The translations under genes were made by a program, and so were the position numbers. This document shows positions 1 to 10,494 of a DNA stretch of 64,000 nt, one piece after another (position 1 is the first letter of the stretch; each line of letters opens with the position of its first letter). This DNA is from Amphritea atlantica (lineage in GTDB: Bacteria; Pseudomonadota; Gammaproteobacteria; Pseudomonadales; Balneatricaceae). The stretch lies in contig CP073344.1 of NCBI GenBank assembly GCA_024397875.1, forward strand, positions 549,001 to 613,000, in the 5' to 3' direction. The notes under the pieces are model-generated. The model saw only the letters and a list, made by a program, of their open reading frames with translations, was not told the origin of the DNA and searched no databases.

Positions 1-332
1 CTCATTTTGCTGACAACTTCGCCATCTTTAACTTTGATGAACAGGCCGTCACGGGTGATGCCAGCGTTGTTTACCAGGCCATGCAGGGCACCAAAATCGG
101 AGGCTACGTCGTTGAACAGCTTAACAACAGAGTCTTCATCAGAAACGTTGGCGATGTAGCCCCGGGCTTCTACGCCGAACTCCATACACAGTCCAACGGT
201 TTCGTCCAGACCTTCCTGGTCCAGATCAGCCAGAGCCAGTTTCGCGCCTTTCTCTGCCAGTTCCAGTGCCATTGCACGACCCAGACCACGGCCGCCACCA
301 GTAATAACGATTACTTTATCTTTCAGTTCCAT
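1..332 (-). CDS. SDR family oxidoreductase, FabG-like (partial)
   Basis: The N-terminal 110 residues of a short-chain dehydrogenase/reductase; the rest lies beyond the left edge. The Rossmann glycine motif ITGGGRGLG lies at about residues 10-18, an acidic residue follows beta-2 (LADLD), and VNNAG lies near residue 88. These bind NAD(P)H in the family. The order VNNAGITRDG resembles 3-oxoacyl-ACP reductases and acetoacetyl-CoA reductases. The catalytic Ser-Tyr-Lys is not in the window, so the substrate cannot be told. The ATG is preceded by a purine-rich AAGGTAG about 8 bases upstream. Confidence 0.85.
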   Translation of the reverse strand, partial: MELKDKVIVITGGGRGLGRAMALELAEKGAKLALADLDQEGLDETVGLCMEFGVEARGYIANVSDEDSVVKLFNDVASDFGALHGLVNNAGITRDGLFIKVKDGEVVSKM

Positions 333-755
333 CAGTTTTACTACCTTATCTTCTATATTTTATTTTCTTTTTATAATAGCTGTTTTTGTGCGTTGCAAAA
401 TGCTTAGCATAAGAACTTATAACGCTTCTGCAAAAAAGTCTACTGCCTAAAAGGGTTATTGTTTAAAGTTCATAATAAACAATGGCTTATATTATCAACT
501 CCGTGTCCTTTTTTGCTTAAGTGTATGATTATAAAGAATTAATTTGTGCAGGAATTAGTGGTTCTTTTTGTAGTTATTTAGTCGTAATGCTGCAAATGCG
601 GATTGATTTTATGGGGTTGAAAAAAGTGAAACAGTCCCTAACTATATTGAATGTTAGATGTTTTTTTAATCAGACTCCCCGAATGGCAAAAATGAGCGGG
701 GAGTAGCCTTGTTGAACTGTGCAGATGTGGTTGTCTGACTCAGGACTGGAGCTAT
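333..755. other. Intergenic region between the SDR gene and fxsA
   Basis: About 420 bases, AT-rich, holding the divergent promoters for the SDR gene (minus) and probably fxsA (plus). An open frame at 521-706 has no ribosome binding site or recognisable product and I do not call it. A perfect 8-bp inverted repeat (ACTCCCCG/CGGGGAGT) lies at 674-704; it has no T-tract on its 3' side, so it is not a standard terminator. Confidence 0.5.
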
Positions 756-1238
756 ATGCGCTTTCTTTTACTGTTATTTATTATCATCCCTGTGATTGAG
801 ATCACCGTGTTGATCAATGTGGGTCAGGCGATTGGCGCCTGGTATACCGTAGGGCTGGTGCTTTTATCGGCTTTTATTGGCGTCAATATGCTGCGCTATC
901 AGGGGTTGTCGACACTGGCCCGGGCTCAGCAACGGATGAATGCCGGGCAGATACCTGGAAACGAAATGGTTGAGGGGATTGTGCTGGCGGTGGGGGGGGC
1001 GCTTCTGTTAACGCCGGGCTTTGTTACTGACGTAATCGGCTTTCTCTGTCTTATCCCTTACACCCGTAAAGCGCTTGCCCGGCAGGTCATGAGCCGTTTT
1101 ACTGTGGTGGCTATGTCTCATCGGCAAAGTGGTGTTGAGCCGGAGGATTCAATTTATCACCGACAGCATCCCCCCGGCTCCCGGGATACCGACCAGAATG
1201 GCGATATCATCGACGGTGACTTCCGCCGCGAAGATTAA
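756..1238 (+). CDS. fxsA: FxsA family membrane protein
   Basis: 160 residues, matching the usual FxsA length. The N-terminus MRFLLLLFIIIPVIEI is the characteristic first membrane segment, followed by further hydrophobic stretches near residues 25-45 and 75-100 and a polar, charged C-terminal tail. In E. coli FxsA overproduction relieves F-plasmid exclusion of phage T7; its normal role is not known. It lies directly upstream of groES-groEL, its common position in gammaproteobacteria, but the heat-shock promoter sits after this gene, so it is probably not part of the same transcript. Confidence 0.9.
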   Translation: MRFLLLLFIIIPVIEITVLINVGQAIGAWYTVGLVLLSAFIGVNMLRYQGLSTLARAQQRMNAGQIPGNEMVEGIVLAVGGALLLTPGFVTDVIGFLCLIPYTRKALARQVMSRFTVVAMSHRQSGVEPEDSIYHRQHPPGSRDTDQNGDIIDGDFRRED

Positions 1239-1257
1239 AAATATTTTTGCCCGGGTG

Positions 1258-1284
1258 TTGAAATGTTTTTTGCTGCCCCCATTT
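1258..1284 (+). promoter_or_regulatory. Sigma-32 (RpoH) heat-shock promoter for groESL
   Basis: TTGAAA at 1258-1263 and CCCCATTT at 1277-1284 are separated by 13 bases. This is a near-perfect match to the sigma-32 consensus (CTTGAAA, 13-14 bases, CCCCATNT). It lies about 95 bases upstream of groES. No CIRCE inverted repeat was seen, so control is RpoH-type rather than HrcA-type. Confidence 0.85.
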
Positions 1285-1379
1285 AGTGAGTCATCCAAGG
1301 ATTTGTAGCCACTTCGAGTGACTGCATTTTATACAACAAAACTGACTTTTTTTGATCAACGGATCAGGAGAGAGATTCA

Positions 1380-1673
1380 ATGAAAATTCGTCCACTTCAC
1401 GACCGTGTGGTTGTTCGCCGTAAAGAAGAAGAAGCAACGACTGCCAGTGGTATCGTGCTGCCAGGTTCTGCTGCTGAAAAGCCTAACCAGGGTGAAGTTC
1501 TCGCTGTAGGTACTGGTCGTATTACCAGCACCGGTGAAGTTCAGGCACTGGCTGTTAAGGTTGGTGACACTGTACTGTTTGGTCAGTATGCCGGTTCTAA
1601 CACCGTTAAAATTGATGGTGAAGAGCTGCTGATCATGAATGAAAGCGATATATACGGTGTGCTGGAAAGCTGA
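1380..1673 (+). CDS. groS: Co-chaperonin GroES
   Basis: 97 residues beginning [14 protein letters not shown], diagnostic of the 10-kDa co-chaperonin. It forms the heptameric lid that caps the GroEL folding chamber in the cytoplasm. The mobile loop that contacts GroEL is visible around residues 17-33 ([19 protein letters not shown]). A GGAGAG ribosome binding site precedes the ATG. It is 58 bases upstream of groEL and shares its heat-shock promoter. Confidence 0.98.
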   Translation: MKIRPLHDRVVVRRKEEEATTASGIVLPGSAAEKPNQGEVLAVGTGRITSTGEVQALAVKVGDTVLFGQYAGSNTVKIDGEELLIMNESDIYGVLES

Positions 1674-1704
1674 GTTCAGTTCTCCGGTAAGAATTTCTGA
1701 TTGA

Positions 1705-3378
<1,674 letters not shown>

Positions 3379-3405
3379 TATCTGCTCATAAGCGACGCTA
3401 CTCCG

Positions 3406-3440
3406 AAAAGCCCCGTGTTCTGCACGGGGCTTTTCTTTTG
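3406..3440 (+). terminator. Rho-independent terminator of groESL
   Basis: A perfect 12-bp stem (AAAAGCCCCGTG/CACGGGGCTTTT) with a 5-base loop, followed by CTTTT, 28 bases after the groEL stop. Confidence 0.92.
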
Positions 3441-3514
3441 GCAAAAAAACTGTCGGATGGTGTAATATCGGCAGTGCTGAACTGAATTATCTATCTGACA
3501 GAGAAGAGACTCAA

Positions 3515-4480
3515 ATGCGTGATCAGGATAAAGATCTGGAGCTTCCGAGCTTTGGGCCGGCGGAGCGGGAGCCGACTACCAGTGGGGACGGGGTAAAACC
3601 GCAGACTGAGCCACCTCAAAAGGGTGGTGTTGCTAAGGGTAATAACCCAGTGCCAGTGCAGAAAGATCGTTCTGGTGGTAGTGCGCTCAGTTATCTGATC
3701 ATTTTGTTATTGGCGGTGGCCGTGGGTGGCCTGGCGTACTGGAACTTTATGCAGCATCAGCAGTTGCAGGCTTTGGAGAGCGAGCGGCAGGCGGTTGATG
3801 AGAAGGTTGCTGAATTGCAGAAGCTGTTTCTGGTGGCCGGGGACAGTGCTGCTCAGACGGGTGAGTCATTGCAGAATCAGGTCAAGAGACAGGCTGAGGC
3901 CGCTGAGAAACAGTTCGACAAGCTGGGCGCTGACGTCGGCAAGTTTGATACAGCAATTACCCGGCTCGATAGCGAAATCGCTAAGTTAAATTCCGAGAAT
4001 GGGAAGCTTTGGGTGGTTGCTCATCAGCGGAATACGCCGAAGATTGCCGAGCTGGAAAAACAGTTGAGCGCAGCTTCTGCGCTGATCGATTCGCAGGCTA
4101 AGGCCCTTAAGGGGATGACCGCAGATCTGACTAAGCTGGATAAACAATTGCAAGTGAGTGAGGCGGCGGGCAATGATAATGTTAAACAGGTCGCCGCTAT
4201 CAGGCAGAGTTCATCAGCGCTGAGTACTCAGTTTCAGGCATTGAGTGAGTCGGTTGAGCTGCAGCAGGCAGAGCAACGCAAACAATTGTCAGCGTTTGCT
4301 GAGCAGATTGTGGCATTACAGAACAATCAGAATGCCTCTGCCGGACTTGATCGTCGGATCAGGGTAAATGAGCAGGCGGTTAAGGCGATTGATGGTTCCC
4401 GTTTGATGATGAATAACGAGTTGTTACAGATCCGCCAGAAGCTGAATAATCTGCAGTTGAAAGTAGAACGGCTTCAGTAG
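3515..4480 (+). CDS. Single-pass membrane protein with long coiled coil, unknown function
   Basis: 321 residues, family not recognised. An acidic, proline-rich cytoplasmic N-terminus (1-52) is followed by one membrane segment at about 54-75 (LSYLIILLLAVAVGGLAYW). A long region rich in Gln, Ala, Glu, Lys and Leu then runs to the end with heptad spacing typical of coiled coils. No signal peptidase site and no catalytic motif are evident. The layout suggests a type II anchored periplasmic coiled-coil protein, perhaps structural or cell-envelope related. It starts after the groESL terminator and is probably its own transcription unit; GAGAAGAGAC upstream can serve as ribosome binding site. Confidence 0.8.
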   Translation: MRDQDKDLELPSFGPAEREPTTSGDGVKPQTEPPQKGGVAKGNNPVPVQKDRSGGSALSYLIILLLAVAVGGLAYWNFMQHQQLQALESERQAVDEKVAELQKLFLVAGDSAAQTGESLQNQVKRQAEAAEKQFDKLGADVGKFDTAITRLDSEIAKLNSENGKLWVVAHQRNTPKIAELEKQLSAASALIDSQAKALKGMTADLTKLDKQLQVSEAAGNDNVKQVAAIRQSSSALSTQFQALSESVELQQAEQRKQLSAFAEQIVALQNNQNASAGLDRRIRVNEQAVKAIDGSRLMMNNELLQIRQKLNNLQLKVERLQ

Positions 4481-4505
4481 AGATATCACCGGTCAGAAGG
4501 GATGA

Positions 4506-5117
4506 ATGATGATTAAGGTTTATGGCGGGGTTTATTCCCGCGCCAGCATGGTGATGTGTGTTCTTGAAACACTGGGAATCGCATATGAAAACATTCCCAT
4601 GGCTCCCCGCAGTGAGCCGACCCGCACGCCAGAATACCTGGCTCTGAATCCGACCGGTAAGTTACCAGCGCTGGTGGATGGTGATCTGGTGCTGTGGGAG
4701 AGTCAGGCGATTTTATTCTATCTGGCGCGTAAATATGGTGATGGCCTGCTGTGGGTCGATACCCTCGAGCAGGAGGCGGATCTGTACCGCTGGAGCCTGT
4801 TTATCAGTAATCAGCTTGAGGTGCCGGCACTGGATATGTTGCTGGCAGTTAAATATGCTCAGGGCGAACCCGATCACTCATTTATCGCTGCTCAGCAGCA
4901 GATTCTGGAACGTTTTTTACCGGTGCTGGAGGTTCATCTACGGGACCGTGAGTATCTTGCGGGCGGTAAACTGACGGTAGCCGATTTTCATGGTGCTGCG
5001 GTGATCGCCTGGCCGAAAGCTGCGGGTTTTGATTATTCCGCGTATCCCGCAATAGACCGCTGGGTTAGCCGTATTCAGGCGCTGCCGGCTCAGGATAAGG
5101 TACGTCAGCAGGCATAG
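4506..5117 (+). CDS. Glutathione S-transferase family protein
   Basis: 203 residues with an N-terminal thioredoxin-like domain (about 1-80) and a C-terminal helical domain, the standard soluble GST layout. YSRASMVMCVLE near residues 10-21 occupies the position of the catalytic Tyr/Ser region, NPTGKLPALVDGDLVLWESQAI holds the cis-Pro and the glutathione-contacting Glu-Ser, and LTVADFHGAAVI is the C-terminal N-capping box. The substrate cannot be told. ATG codons at 4506 and 4509 are both possible starts. Confidence 0.88.
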   Translation: MMIKVYGGVYSRASMVMCVLETLGIAYENIPMAPRSEPTRTPEYLALNPTGKLPALVDGDLVLWESQAILFYLARKYGDGLLWVDTLEQEADLYRWSLFISNQLEVPALDMLLAVKYAQGEPDHSFIAAQQQILERFLPVLEVHLRDREYLAGGKLTVADFHGAAVIAWPKAAGFDYSAYPAIDRWVSRIQALPAQDKVRQQA

Positions 5118-5217
5118 CAGTAATGTTGACGATTTTTTATACAGGTTAGTGATTGCGATCCAGACCGGGGACAGGCAGAATAGTCAGTCTTTTTTTGACG
5201 AGGTAGACAACGCTTTA

Positions 5218-5778
5218 ATGGATATTCGTGCGTTTTTTGCGCTGGCCCTGCCGGGTTCTGTGGCCCGATGGTTGGCAGATTACGCTGATACCCTGTGTCA
5301 GTTTGACAAGCAGATAGAAGTAAACTGGGTTGATGCTGAATCTTATCATCTGACGCTGTGCTTTCTGGGTGAGATCTCGCTGGAACAGATTGATCAGCTG
5401 GAGGAGATCGCACGTAATAAGCTGGCTGAGGCCCGCTCATTTCAGGTGCGTATCAATACGGCAGAATATTACCCGGTGAGTAATCAACTCGCGGTCATTG
5501 CCGCCATGAGTCAGGAAGATGAGGAGTTGAGTGGCCTTAACCGGGCGATGATGGAGATCGCTTTAGAGGCGGGTATAGAGTTTAAAGAAGAAGATTTTAA
5601 ACCCCATATTACACTCGGTCGGCTGCCTGCCAGAAACCAGTTTGAAGCGCCCGAAGAGTGGCCATCACTGGACCTCTTCAGTCTGGCTGATTCGGTGATT
5701 CTGTTCCAGAGTAAGCCGGGTGAGCGCGGCTCGATCTATACGCCGCTGTTTACAATTCCCTTGCAGGATATGGCCTGA
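5218..5778 (+). CDS. thpR: RNA 2',3'-cyclic phosphodiesterase ThpR (LigT family)
   Basis: About 186 residues from the ATG at 5218, chosen because family members begin with a short (M)xxRxFFAL..P segment, seen here as MDIRAFFALALP; an in-frame upstream start at 5149 would add an unusual 23-residue leader. The two catalytic HxTL/HxT motifs of the 2H phosphoesterase family are present: HLTLCFLGE (about residue 44) and HITLGRLP (about 125). The enzyme hydrolyses 2',3'-cyclic RNA ends to 2'-phosphate in vitro; the physiological role is uncertain. It lies 37 bases upstream of trhP and may be co-transcribed with it. Confidence 0.9.
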   Translation: MDIRAFFALALPGSVARWLADYADTLCQFDKQIEVNWVDAESYHLTLCFLGEISLEQIDQLEEIARNKLAEARSFQVRINTAEYYPVSNQLAVIAAMSQEDEELSGLNRAMMEIALEAGIEFKEEDFKPHITLGRLPARNQFEAPEEWPSLDLFSLADSVILFQSKPGERGSIYTPLFTIPLQDMA

Positions 5779-5815
5779 GCCAGCTGCAGAACCTAACTTT
5801 TCAATGTTGTGAAAA

Positions 5816-7180
5816 ATGTTTAAACCAGAACTTCTTTCGCCAGCGGGAACGCTGCGCAATATGAAATACGCATTCGCCTATGGTGCTGATGCGGTGTATG
5901 CCGGTCAGCCACGCTACAGTCTGCGGGTGCGTAACAACGACTTTAATCTGGATAACCTGCATGAGGGGATTAATATCGCCCATGCGCAGGGTAAAAAGCT
6001 GTATGTGGCGAGCAATATTATGCCCCACAACAGTAAACTGAAAACCTATATTGATGATCTGCGTCCGGTCATCGAGATGGGACCCGATGCGCTGATTATG
6101 TCAGACCCTGGCCTGATTCTGATGGTTAAGGAGCACTGGCCGGATATCCCTATTCATCTGTCTGTGCAAAGTAATACCATGAACTGGGCCAGTGTGAAGT
6201 TCTGGCATCAGGCGGGTATTGAGCGGATTATTATGTCCCGCGAGTTGTCGCTGGATGAGATTGCCGAGATCCGTGAAAAGTGCCCGGAGATGGAGCTGGA
6301 AGTGTTTGTTCATGGCTCGCTCTGTATTGCCTACTCTGGCCGTTGTCTGCTGTCGGGTTATATCAATCACCGTGACCCTAATCAGGGTACCTGCACTAAC
6401 TCCTGCCGCTGGAAATATGATGCCCATGAGGCGACTCAGGGGGATAATGGCGACCTGATTCCGGTGCAGAGTTTCGATCCGAATGAGGCCTCCGTGCAGC
6501 CTGCGCTGGGAGAAGGTGAGCCGACCAGCAAGATGTATCTGCTGCAGGAAGAGACCCGTCCCGGTGAATATATGCCCGCCTATGAAGACGAGCACGGCAC
6601 CTATATCATGAACTCTAAGGATCTGCGCGCGATTCAGCATGTGCAGCGCCTGACTGAGATGGGTATTCACTCACTGAAGATTGAAGGGCGCACTAAGTCT
6701 CACTACTATGTGGCCCGTACCGCTCAGGCCTACCGTAAGGCGATTGATGATGCGGTAGCCGGGCGTCCGTTTGATATGCAGCTGATGGATACGCTGGAAA
6801 ACCTGGCAAACCGTGGATATACGGAAGGTTTCTATCGCCGTCATGTGCATGATGAGTATCAGAACTATGAAACGGGTAACTCCGTTGGTGTGCATCAACA
6901 GTTTGTTGGTGAGGTTATTGGCCGCGATGCACAGCGAGGGACCCTTGATATCGAAGTGAAGAACCGATTCATGGTGGGTGATACTCTGGAACTGATGACC
7001 CCTTCCGGTAATCGCAAGTTTAAGCTTGAGCATCTGGAAAATCTGCAGGGTGAAGCCAGGGACTGTGCCCCGGGTTCCGGTCATAAGGTTCGTCTGCCGC
7101 TGGATATCGATACCGATCTTGAGTATGCCCTGTTGATGCGGGATCTGCCGAATGCACCGGCGTTTGAAAGCGGTAACTGA
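5816..7180 (+). CDS. trhP: U32-family tRNA hydroxylation protein TrhP (YegQ)
   Basis: 454 residues, the size of E. coli YegQ/TrhP. This family supports prephenate-dependent 5-hydroxylation of uridine 34 in tRNA. The N-terminus carries the U32 signature (ELLSPAGTLRNMKYAFAYGADAVYAG). Four cysteines cluster at about residues 170-196 (C-IAYSGR-C ... GT-C-TNS-C-RW), as expected for the iron-sulfur cluster region, and a further Cys lies in the C-terminal beta domain. LKIEGRTKSHYYVARTAQAYR is the second signature. Although labelled peptidases historically, these proteins act in RNA modification. Confidence 0.92.
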   Translation: MFKPELLSPAGTLRNMKYAFAYGADAVYAGQPRYSLRVRNNDFNLDNLHEGINIAHAQGKKLYVASNIMPHNSKLKTYIDDLRPVIEMGPDALIMSDPGLILMVKEHWPDIPIHLSVQSNTMNWASVKFWHQAGIERIIMSRELSLDEIAEIREKCPEMELEVFVHGSLCIAYSGRCLLSGYINHRDPNQGTCTNSCRWKYDAHEATQGDNGDLIPVQSFDPNEASVQPALGEGEPTSKMYLLQEETRPGEYMPAYEDEHGTYIMNSKDLRAIQHVQRLTEMGIHSLKIEGRTKSHYYVARTAQAYRKAIDDAVAGRPFDMQLMDTLENLANRGYTEGFYRRHVHDEYQNYETGNSVGVHQQFVGEVIGRDAQRGTLDIEVKNRFMVGDTLELMTPSGNRKFKLEHLENLQGEARDCAPGSGHKVRLPLDIDTDLEYALLMRDLPNAPAFESGN

Positions 7181-7194
7181 TTGATCATAAGTGT

Positions 7195-7225
7195 AAAAAA
7201 GGTATCCTGGGATACCTTTTTTTTT
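7195..7225 (+). terminator. Rho-independent terminator after trhP
   Basis: A GGTATCC/GGATACC stem with flanking A- and T-runs, ending in nine Ts. The symmetrical A/T flanks could also terminate transcripts from the minus strand. Confidence 0.9.
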
Positions 7226-7278
7226 GTCAGTTCTGATACCTTTATGGACGTTTTAACAGATGAGTGCAGTGGGATCTG

Positions 7279-8106
7279 ATGACGCAGGATAAATATTCCC
7301 TTGGCCGGGCGTTGCGCCCTTTCTCTTTTCCGGTAGCGCTGATTACCTGTCTGGTGGGTATCGTCAGTGCGTCAGCACAGCCCGGCTTCAGCTATCCTGT
7401 GGCGCTGCTGATTATGATCGGGGCTCTGCTGCTGCAAGCCGGCGTCAATCTGATCAATGACCATGCTGATCTGCACCACCTTAAGAGCAGTAGCGTCAGA
7501 GCCCAGGTGATCCGTAACTTCAGGCTCGGACTGTGCTGTTTGCTGCTGGCCGCAGCGCTCGGTATCTATCTGATTAGCTATACAGGCCTGGGTTTGCTTG
7601 TATTGCTGCTGGTGGGGCTTGCCGGAGCACTGGGGTATACCGTTGAGCCGGTCAACTTCAAACGCCGTGGAATGGCGGTGGTGCTGGTCTTCTGGCTGAT
7701 GGGCGTACTGATGGTGTGCGGTAGTTACTACATACTTACCGGTGAACTGAGCTGGCTGGTGTTCTGGCGCTCGGTGCCGGTCAGTCTTATCAGTTCGCTA
7801 CTGCTGCTGGCTAATGAGATCCGCGACGTTGAGAGTGACCGGGACACGGGGATACGAACCCTCACGGTACGGATTGGTATCGACAGGGCCCGGAAGCTTT
7901 ACCTGTTACTGCTGCTGTCGGTTGTTGTGATGGCTTCCGTGCTCTGGATGACTGACATGATCACCGGTGGCTGGTGGCTGGTGAGTGTGCCGCTGGCCTG
8001 GCTGCTGTACAAGCAGCAGCAGGGCGCGCAGGGCAGAGCATCGCTGCCGCCGGCCAGTGGTCGCTTTTTCATGCTGTTTGGCTTGCTGTATTGTCTTAGT
8101 CTGTAA
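7279..8106 (+). CDS. UbiA-family prenyltransferase (MenA-like)
   Basis: About 275 residues from the ATG at 7279, with GGGA 6 bases upstream; an in-frame GTG at 7264 would add five residues. It is a polytopic inner-membrane protein with roughly eight hydrophobic segments. Two aspartate-rich motifs typical of prenyl diphosphate binding are visible: NLINDHADLHH (about residue 60) and NEIRDVESDRDTGIRTL (about 177). The second resembles 1,4-dihydroxy-2-naphthoate prenyltransferases more than UbiA. No other menaquinone gene is in the window, so the aromatic acceptor is uncertain. Confidence 0.8.
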   Translation: MTQDKYSLGRALRPFSFPVALITCLVGIVSASAQPGFSYPVALLIMIGALLLQAGVNLINDHADLHHLKSSSVRAQVIRNFRLGLCCLLLAAALGIYLISYTGLGLLVLLLVGLAGALGYTVEPVNFKRRGMAVVLVFWLMGVLMVCGSYYILTGELSWLVFWRSVPVSLISSLLLLANEIRDVESDRDTGIRTLTVRIGIDRARKLYLLLLLSVVVMASVLWMTDMITGGWWLVSVPLAWLLYKQQQGAQGRASLPPASGRFFMLFGLLYCLSL

Positions 8107-8338
8107 TCCTTAAGCCGCGTTTCCCTCATAGAATTTTAGACTAAGGCCGGACAACGCCCGGGACTAAAATTAGTGTATAATTCTGCGGCAGCTTTACCGA
8201 ATAACTCATACACAAGCATATATAACAGCTGGTATATGGGCTTATCTAACAGCTTATATAGCAGCTTTACTGAGCACGTTAAGGGTTACGCAGATAGCCC
8301 TCAACCCACGACATAAGCCTGACATTGCGGAGCCAATA

Positions 8339-9844
8339 ATGAGCGTAATTCGCCAAGACGATCTGATCAGCAGCATTGCAGATTCGCTGCAGTTCATCTC
8401 CTATTACCATCCGATCGATTTTATTCAGGGGGTACATGAAGCCTACCTGAAGGAACAGAATCCTGCGGCGAAAGACGCCATGGCTCAGATTCTGATCAAC
8501 TCCCGTATGTGTGCCGAAGGCAAACGCCCGATCTGTCAGGATACCGGCATTGTAACGGTATTCGTGAAGATTGGTATGAACGTCACCTGGGACGCTGAGA
8601 TGAGCGTTACCGATATGATTAACGAAGGCGTTCGTCGTGCCTATACTCATCCGGACAATGTGCTGCGCGCTTCTATTCTGGCTGATCCTGCCGGCAAGCG
8701 TCAGAACACAAAAGATAATACCCCGGCGGTTATTCACTACGAAATCGTTGAAGGCGATGAGGTCGAAGTTCATGTCGCAGCGAAAGGCGGCGGCTCTGAG
8801 AATAAGTCTAAGATGGTGATGCTCAACCCGTCTGACAGCATTGTCGACTGGGTTGTGAAGACCGTACCGACCATGGGTGCTGGCTGGTGTCCACCGGGTA
8901 TGCTGGGTATCGGTATTGGCGGCACGGCTGAAAAAGCCGCGGTGATGGCGAAAGAGTCGCTGATGGATCCGATTGATATTCATGAGCTGCGTGAACGTGG
9001 CCCACAGAACCGTGTAGAAGAGCTGCGTCTGGAAATTATGGATGCGGTCAACGCGCTGGGTATCGGTGCACAGGGGCTGGGTGGTCTGACAACGGTTCTT
9101 GATGTGAAGATTATGGACTACCCGACTCATGCGGCTTCATTGCCGGTGTGTATGATCCCTAACTGTGCTGCAACCCGTCACACCCACTTCAAACTGAATG
9201 GCAATGGCCCGGCAGTACTGACGCCACCAAGCCTGGATCAGTGGCCAGAGGTAACCTTCGAGGTCGGTGCCAGCACCCGTCGGGTGGATCTGAATACCGT
9301 AACGCCGGAAGATGTACTGAGCTGGCAGCCAGGTGAAACGGTATTGCTGAACGGTAAGATGCTTACCGGTCGTGATGCGGCGCATAAGAAGATGGTTGAG
9401 ATGCTCAATAACGGCGAAGATCTGCCGGTTGATCTGCAAGGCCGTTTTATCTATTACGTTGGCCCGGTTGATCCGGTGCGTGAAGAGGTTGTGGGGCCTG
9501 CAGGTCCGACGACAGCAACCCGTATGGATAAGTTCACCCGTCAGATTATTGAGAGCACCGGTCTGCTGGGGATGATCGGTAAGTCTGAGCGAGGCCCGAT
9601 TGCTATTGATGCCATTCGTGATAACAAAGCGGTCTATCTGATGGCGGTTGGTGGTGCTGCGTATCTGGTATCCAAGGCGATCACCAACGCTGAAGTGCTG
9701 GCATTCCCGGAGCTGGGAATGGAAGCAATCTACGAGTTTGAAGTGAAAGATATGCCGGTCACGGTGGCCGTTGATAGCAACGGTATCTCAGTTCATAACA
9801 CCGGCCCGGAAAAGTGGAAGCAGATTATTGCTGAGCAGGTTTAA
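8339..9844 (+). CDS. fumA: Class I fumarate hydratase (iron-sulfur)
   Basis: 501 residues, the single-chain class I fumarase with alpha and beta regions fused. It interconverts fumarate and malate in the TCA cycle and needs an oxygen-labile 4Fe-4S cluster. Candidate cluster cysteines are visible in KRPICQDTG (about residue 66) and in CMIPNCAATRHTHF (about 265-270). The C-terminal beta domain contains GPTTATRMD and GMIGKSERGP. Codon use is that of a well-expressed core gene. It is followed by its own terminator. Confidence 0.95.
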   Translation: MSVIRQDDLISSIADSLQFISYYHPIDFIQGVHEAYLKEQNPAAKDAMAQILINSRMCAEGKRPICQDTGIVTVFVKIGMNVTWDAEMSVTDMINEGVRRAYTHPDNVLRASILADPAGKRQNTKDNTPAVIHYEIVEGDEVEVHVAAKGGGSENKSKMVMLNPSDSIVDWVVKTVPTMGAGWCPPGMLGIGIGGTAEKAAVMAKESLMDPIDIHELRERGPQNRVEELRLEIMDAVNALGIGAQGLGGLTTVLDVKIMDYPTHAASLPVCMIPNCAATRHTHFKLNGNGPAVLTPPSLDQWPEVTFEVGASTRRVDLNTVTPEDVLSWQPGETVLLNGKMLTGRDAAHKKMVEMLNNGEDLPVDLQGRFIYYVGPVDPVREEVVGPAGPTTATRMDKFTRQIIESTGLLGMIGKSERGPIAIDAIRDNKAVYLMAVGGAAYLVSKAITNAEVLAFPELGMEAIYEFEVKDMPVTVAVDSNGISVHNTGPEKWKQIIAEQV

Positions 9845-9874
9845 GTTTTAGCTTAATACTTTCGTAGCAAATAG

Positions 9875-9900
9875 AAACGCGGCACCTGCCGCGTTTTTTG
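9875..9900 (+). terminator. Rho-independent terminator after fumarase
   Basis: AACGCGGCA/TGCCGCGTT stem with a two-base loop, followed by a T6 run. Confidence 0.9.
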
Positions 9901-9912
9901 CTATCTGGAGTA

Positions 9913-9926
9913 TTGATTTAGATCAT
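9913..9926 (+). promoter_or_regulatory. FNR/Anr-like box upstream of cytochrome c
   Basis: TTGAT-TTAG-ATCAT matches the FNR/Anr consensus TTGAT-N4-ATCAA at 9 of 10 specified positions. It lies 98 bases upstream of the cytochrome c start, a possible activator position. The assignment is by pattern only. Confidence 0.5.
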
Positions 9927-10023
9927 CAGTCGATACAAAAGGGTACTCAAGTAGTAAATTCCCTAAGCCTGTCAGCCAGTATACTTTTCAGACCTGTATA
10001 AATTACGATGAGAGTACCTGATA

Positions 10024-10404
10024 ATGAAGAAAATAATGCTTAAGTTGCTACCCGCTGTCGCGGTGGTTGGCATGATGGCTACTTCTGTACAGGCAGACGA
10101 GGCAGCAATGGCTGCTGCCGGTGCAGAAGTATTTAAACGCTGTCAGGCCTGTCACTCCACTGACAGTAGCAAGAATGCCTTTGGCCCGAGTCTTGTTGGT
10201 GTGGTGGGGAGAGAGGCGGCTTCGCTGCCACGCTTTGCATACTCAGAAGCGCTGAAAGAGTCCGGTATCGTCTGGACCGAAGATAACCTGCGTCAATGGG
10301 TTGCTGATAATACTAAACTCGTTCCGGGTACCCGGATGCGCCATGTAGCGATCTCCGATGCTGCGGAACAGGATTACCTGATCGCCTATCTGAAAACGTT
10401 ATAA
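10024..10404 (+). CDS. Periplasmic class I cytochrome c
   Basis: 126 residues with a clear Sec signal peptide (MKKIMLKLLPAVAVVGMMATSVQA, cleavage before DEA). One haem c site, CQACH, lies at about residues 41-45, and GTRM near 107 supplies the probable distal Met. It is a small soluble monohaem cytochrome of the c2/c550 type that would carry electrons in the periplasm. It sits alone, with a possible FNR-like box upstream, so oxygen-dependent control is plausible. Confidence 0.9.
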   Translation: MKKIMLKLLPAVAVVGMMATSVQADEAAMAAAGAEVFKRCQACHSTDSSKNAFGPSLVGVVGREAASLPRFAYSEALKESGIVWTEDNLRQWVADNTKLVPGTRMRHVAISDAAEQDYLIAYLKTL

Positions 10405-10494
10405 GCACCTCTCAGCGGGATAACCGTCCCGCTGATTATGCCTGTTCTGTTGACACGGGGTTGTGTTTTCAGCGAGCGGAATTTTTGCCACTTG

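Noticed and set aside
674..704. ACTCCCCG hairpin as a terminator
   Set aside because: The T-run is on the 5' side and there is no suitable run downstream on either strand.
521..706. Open frame before fxsA
   Set aside because: No ribosome binding site, AT-rich random composition, ends inside an inverted repeat.
8279..9130. A 283-codon minus-strand frame opposite fumarase
   Set aside because: Shadow of a well-conserved gene; no start site and low-quality composition.
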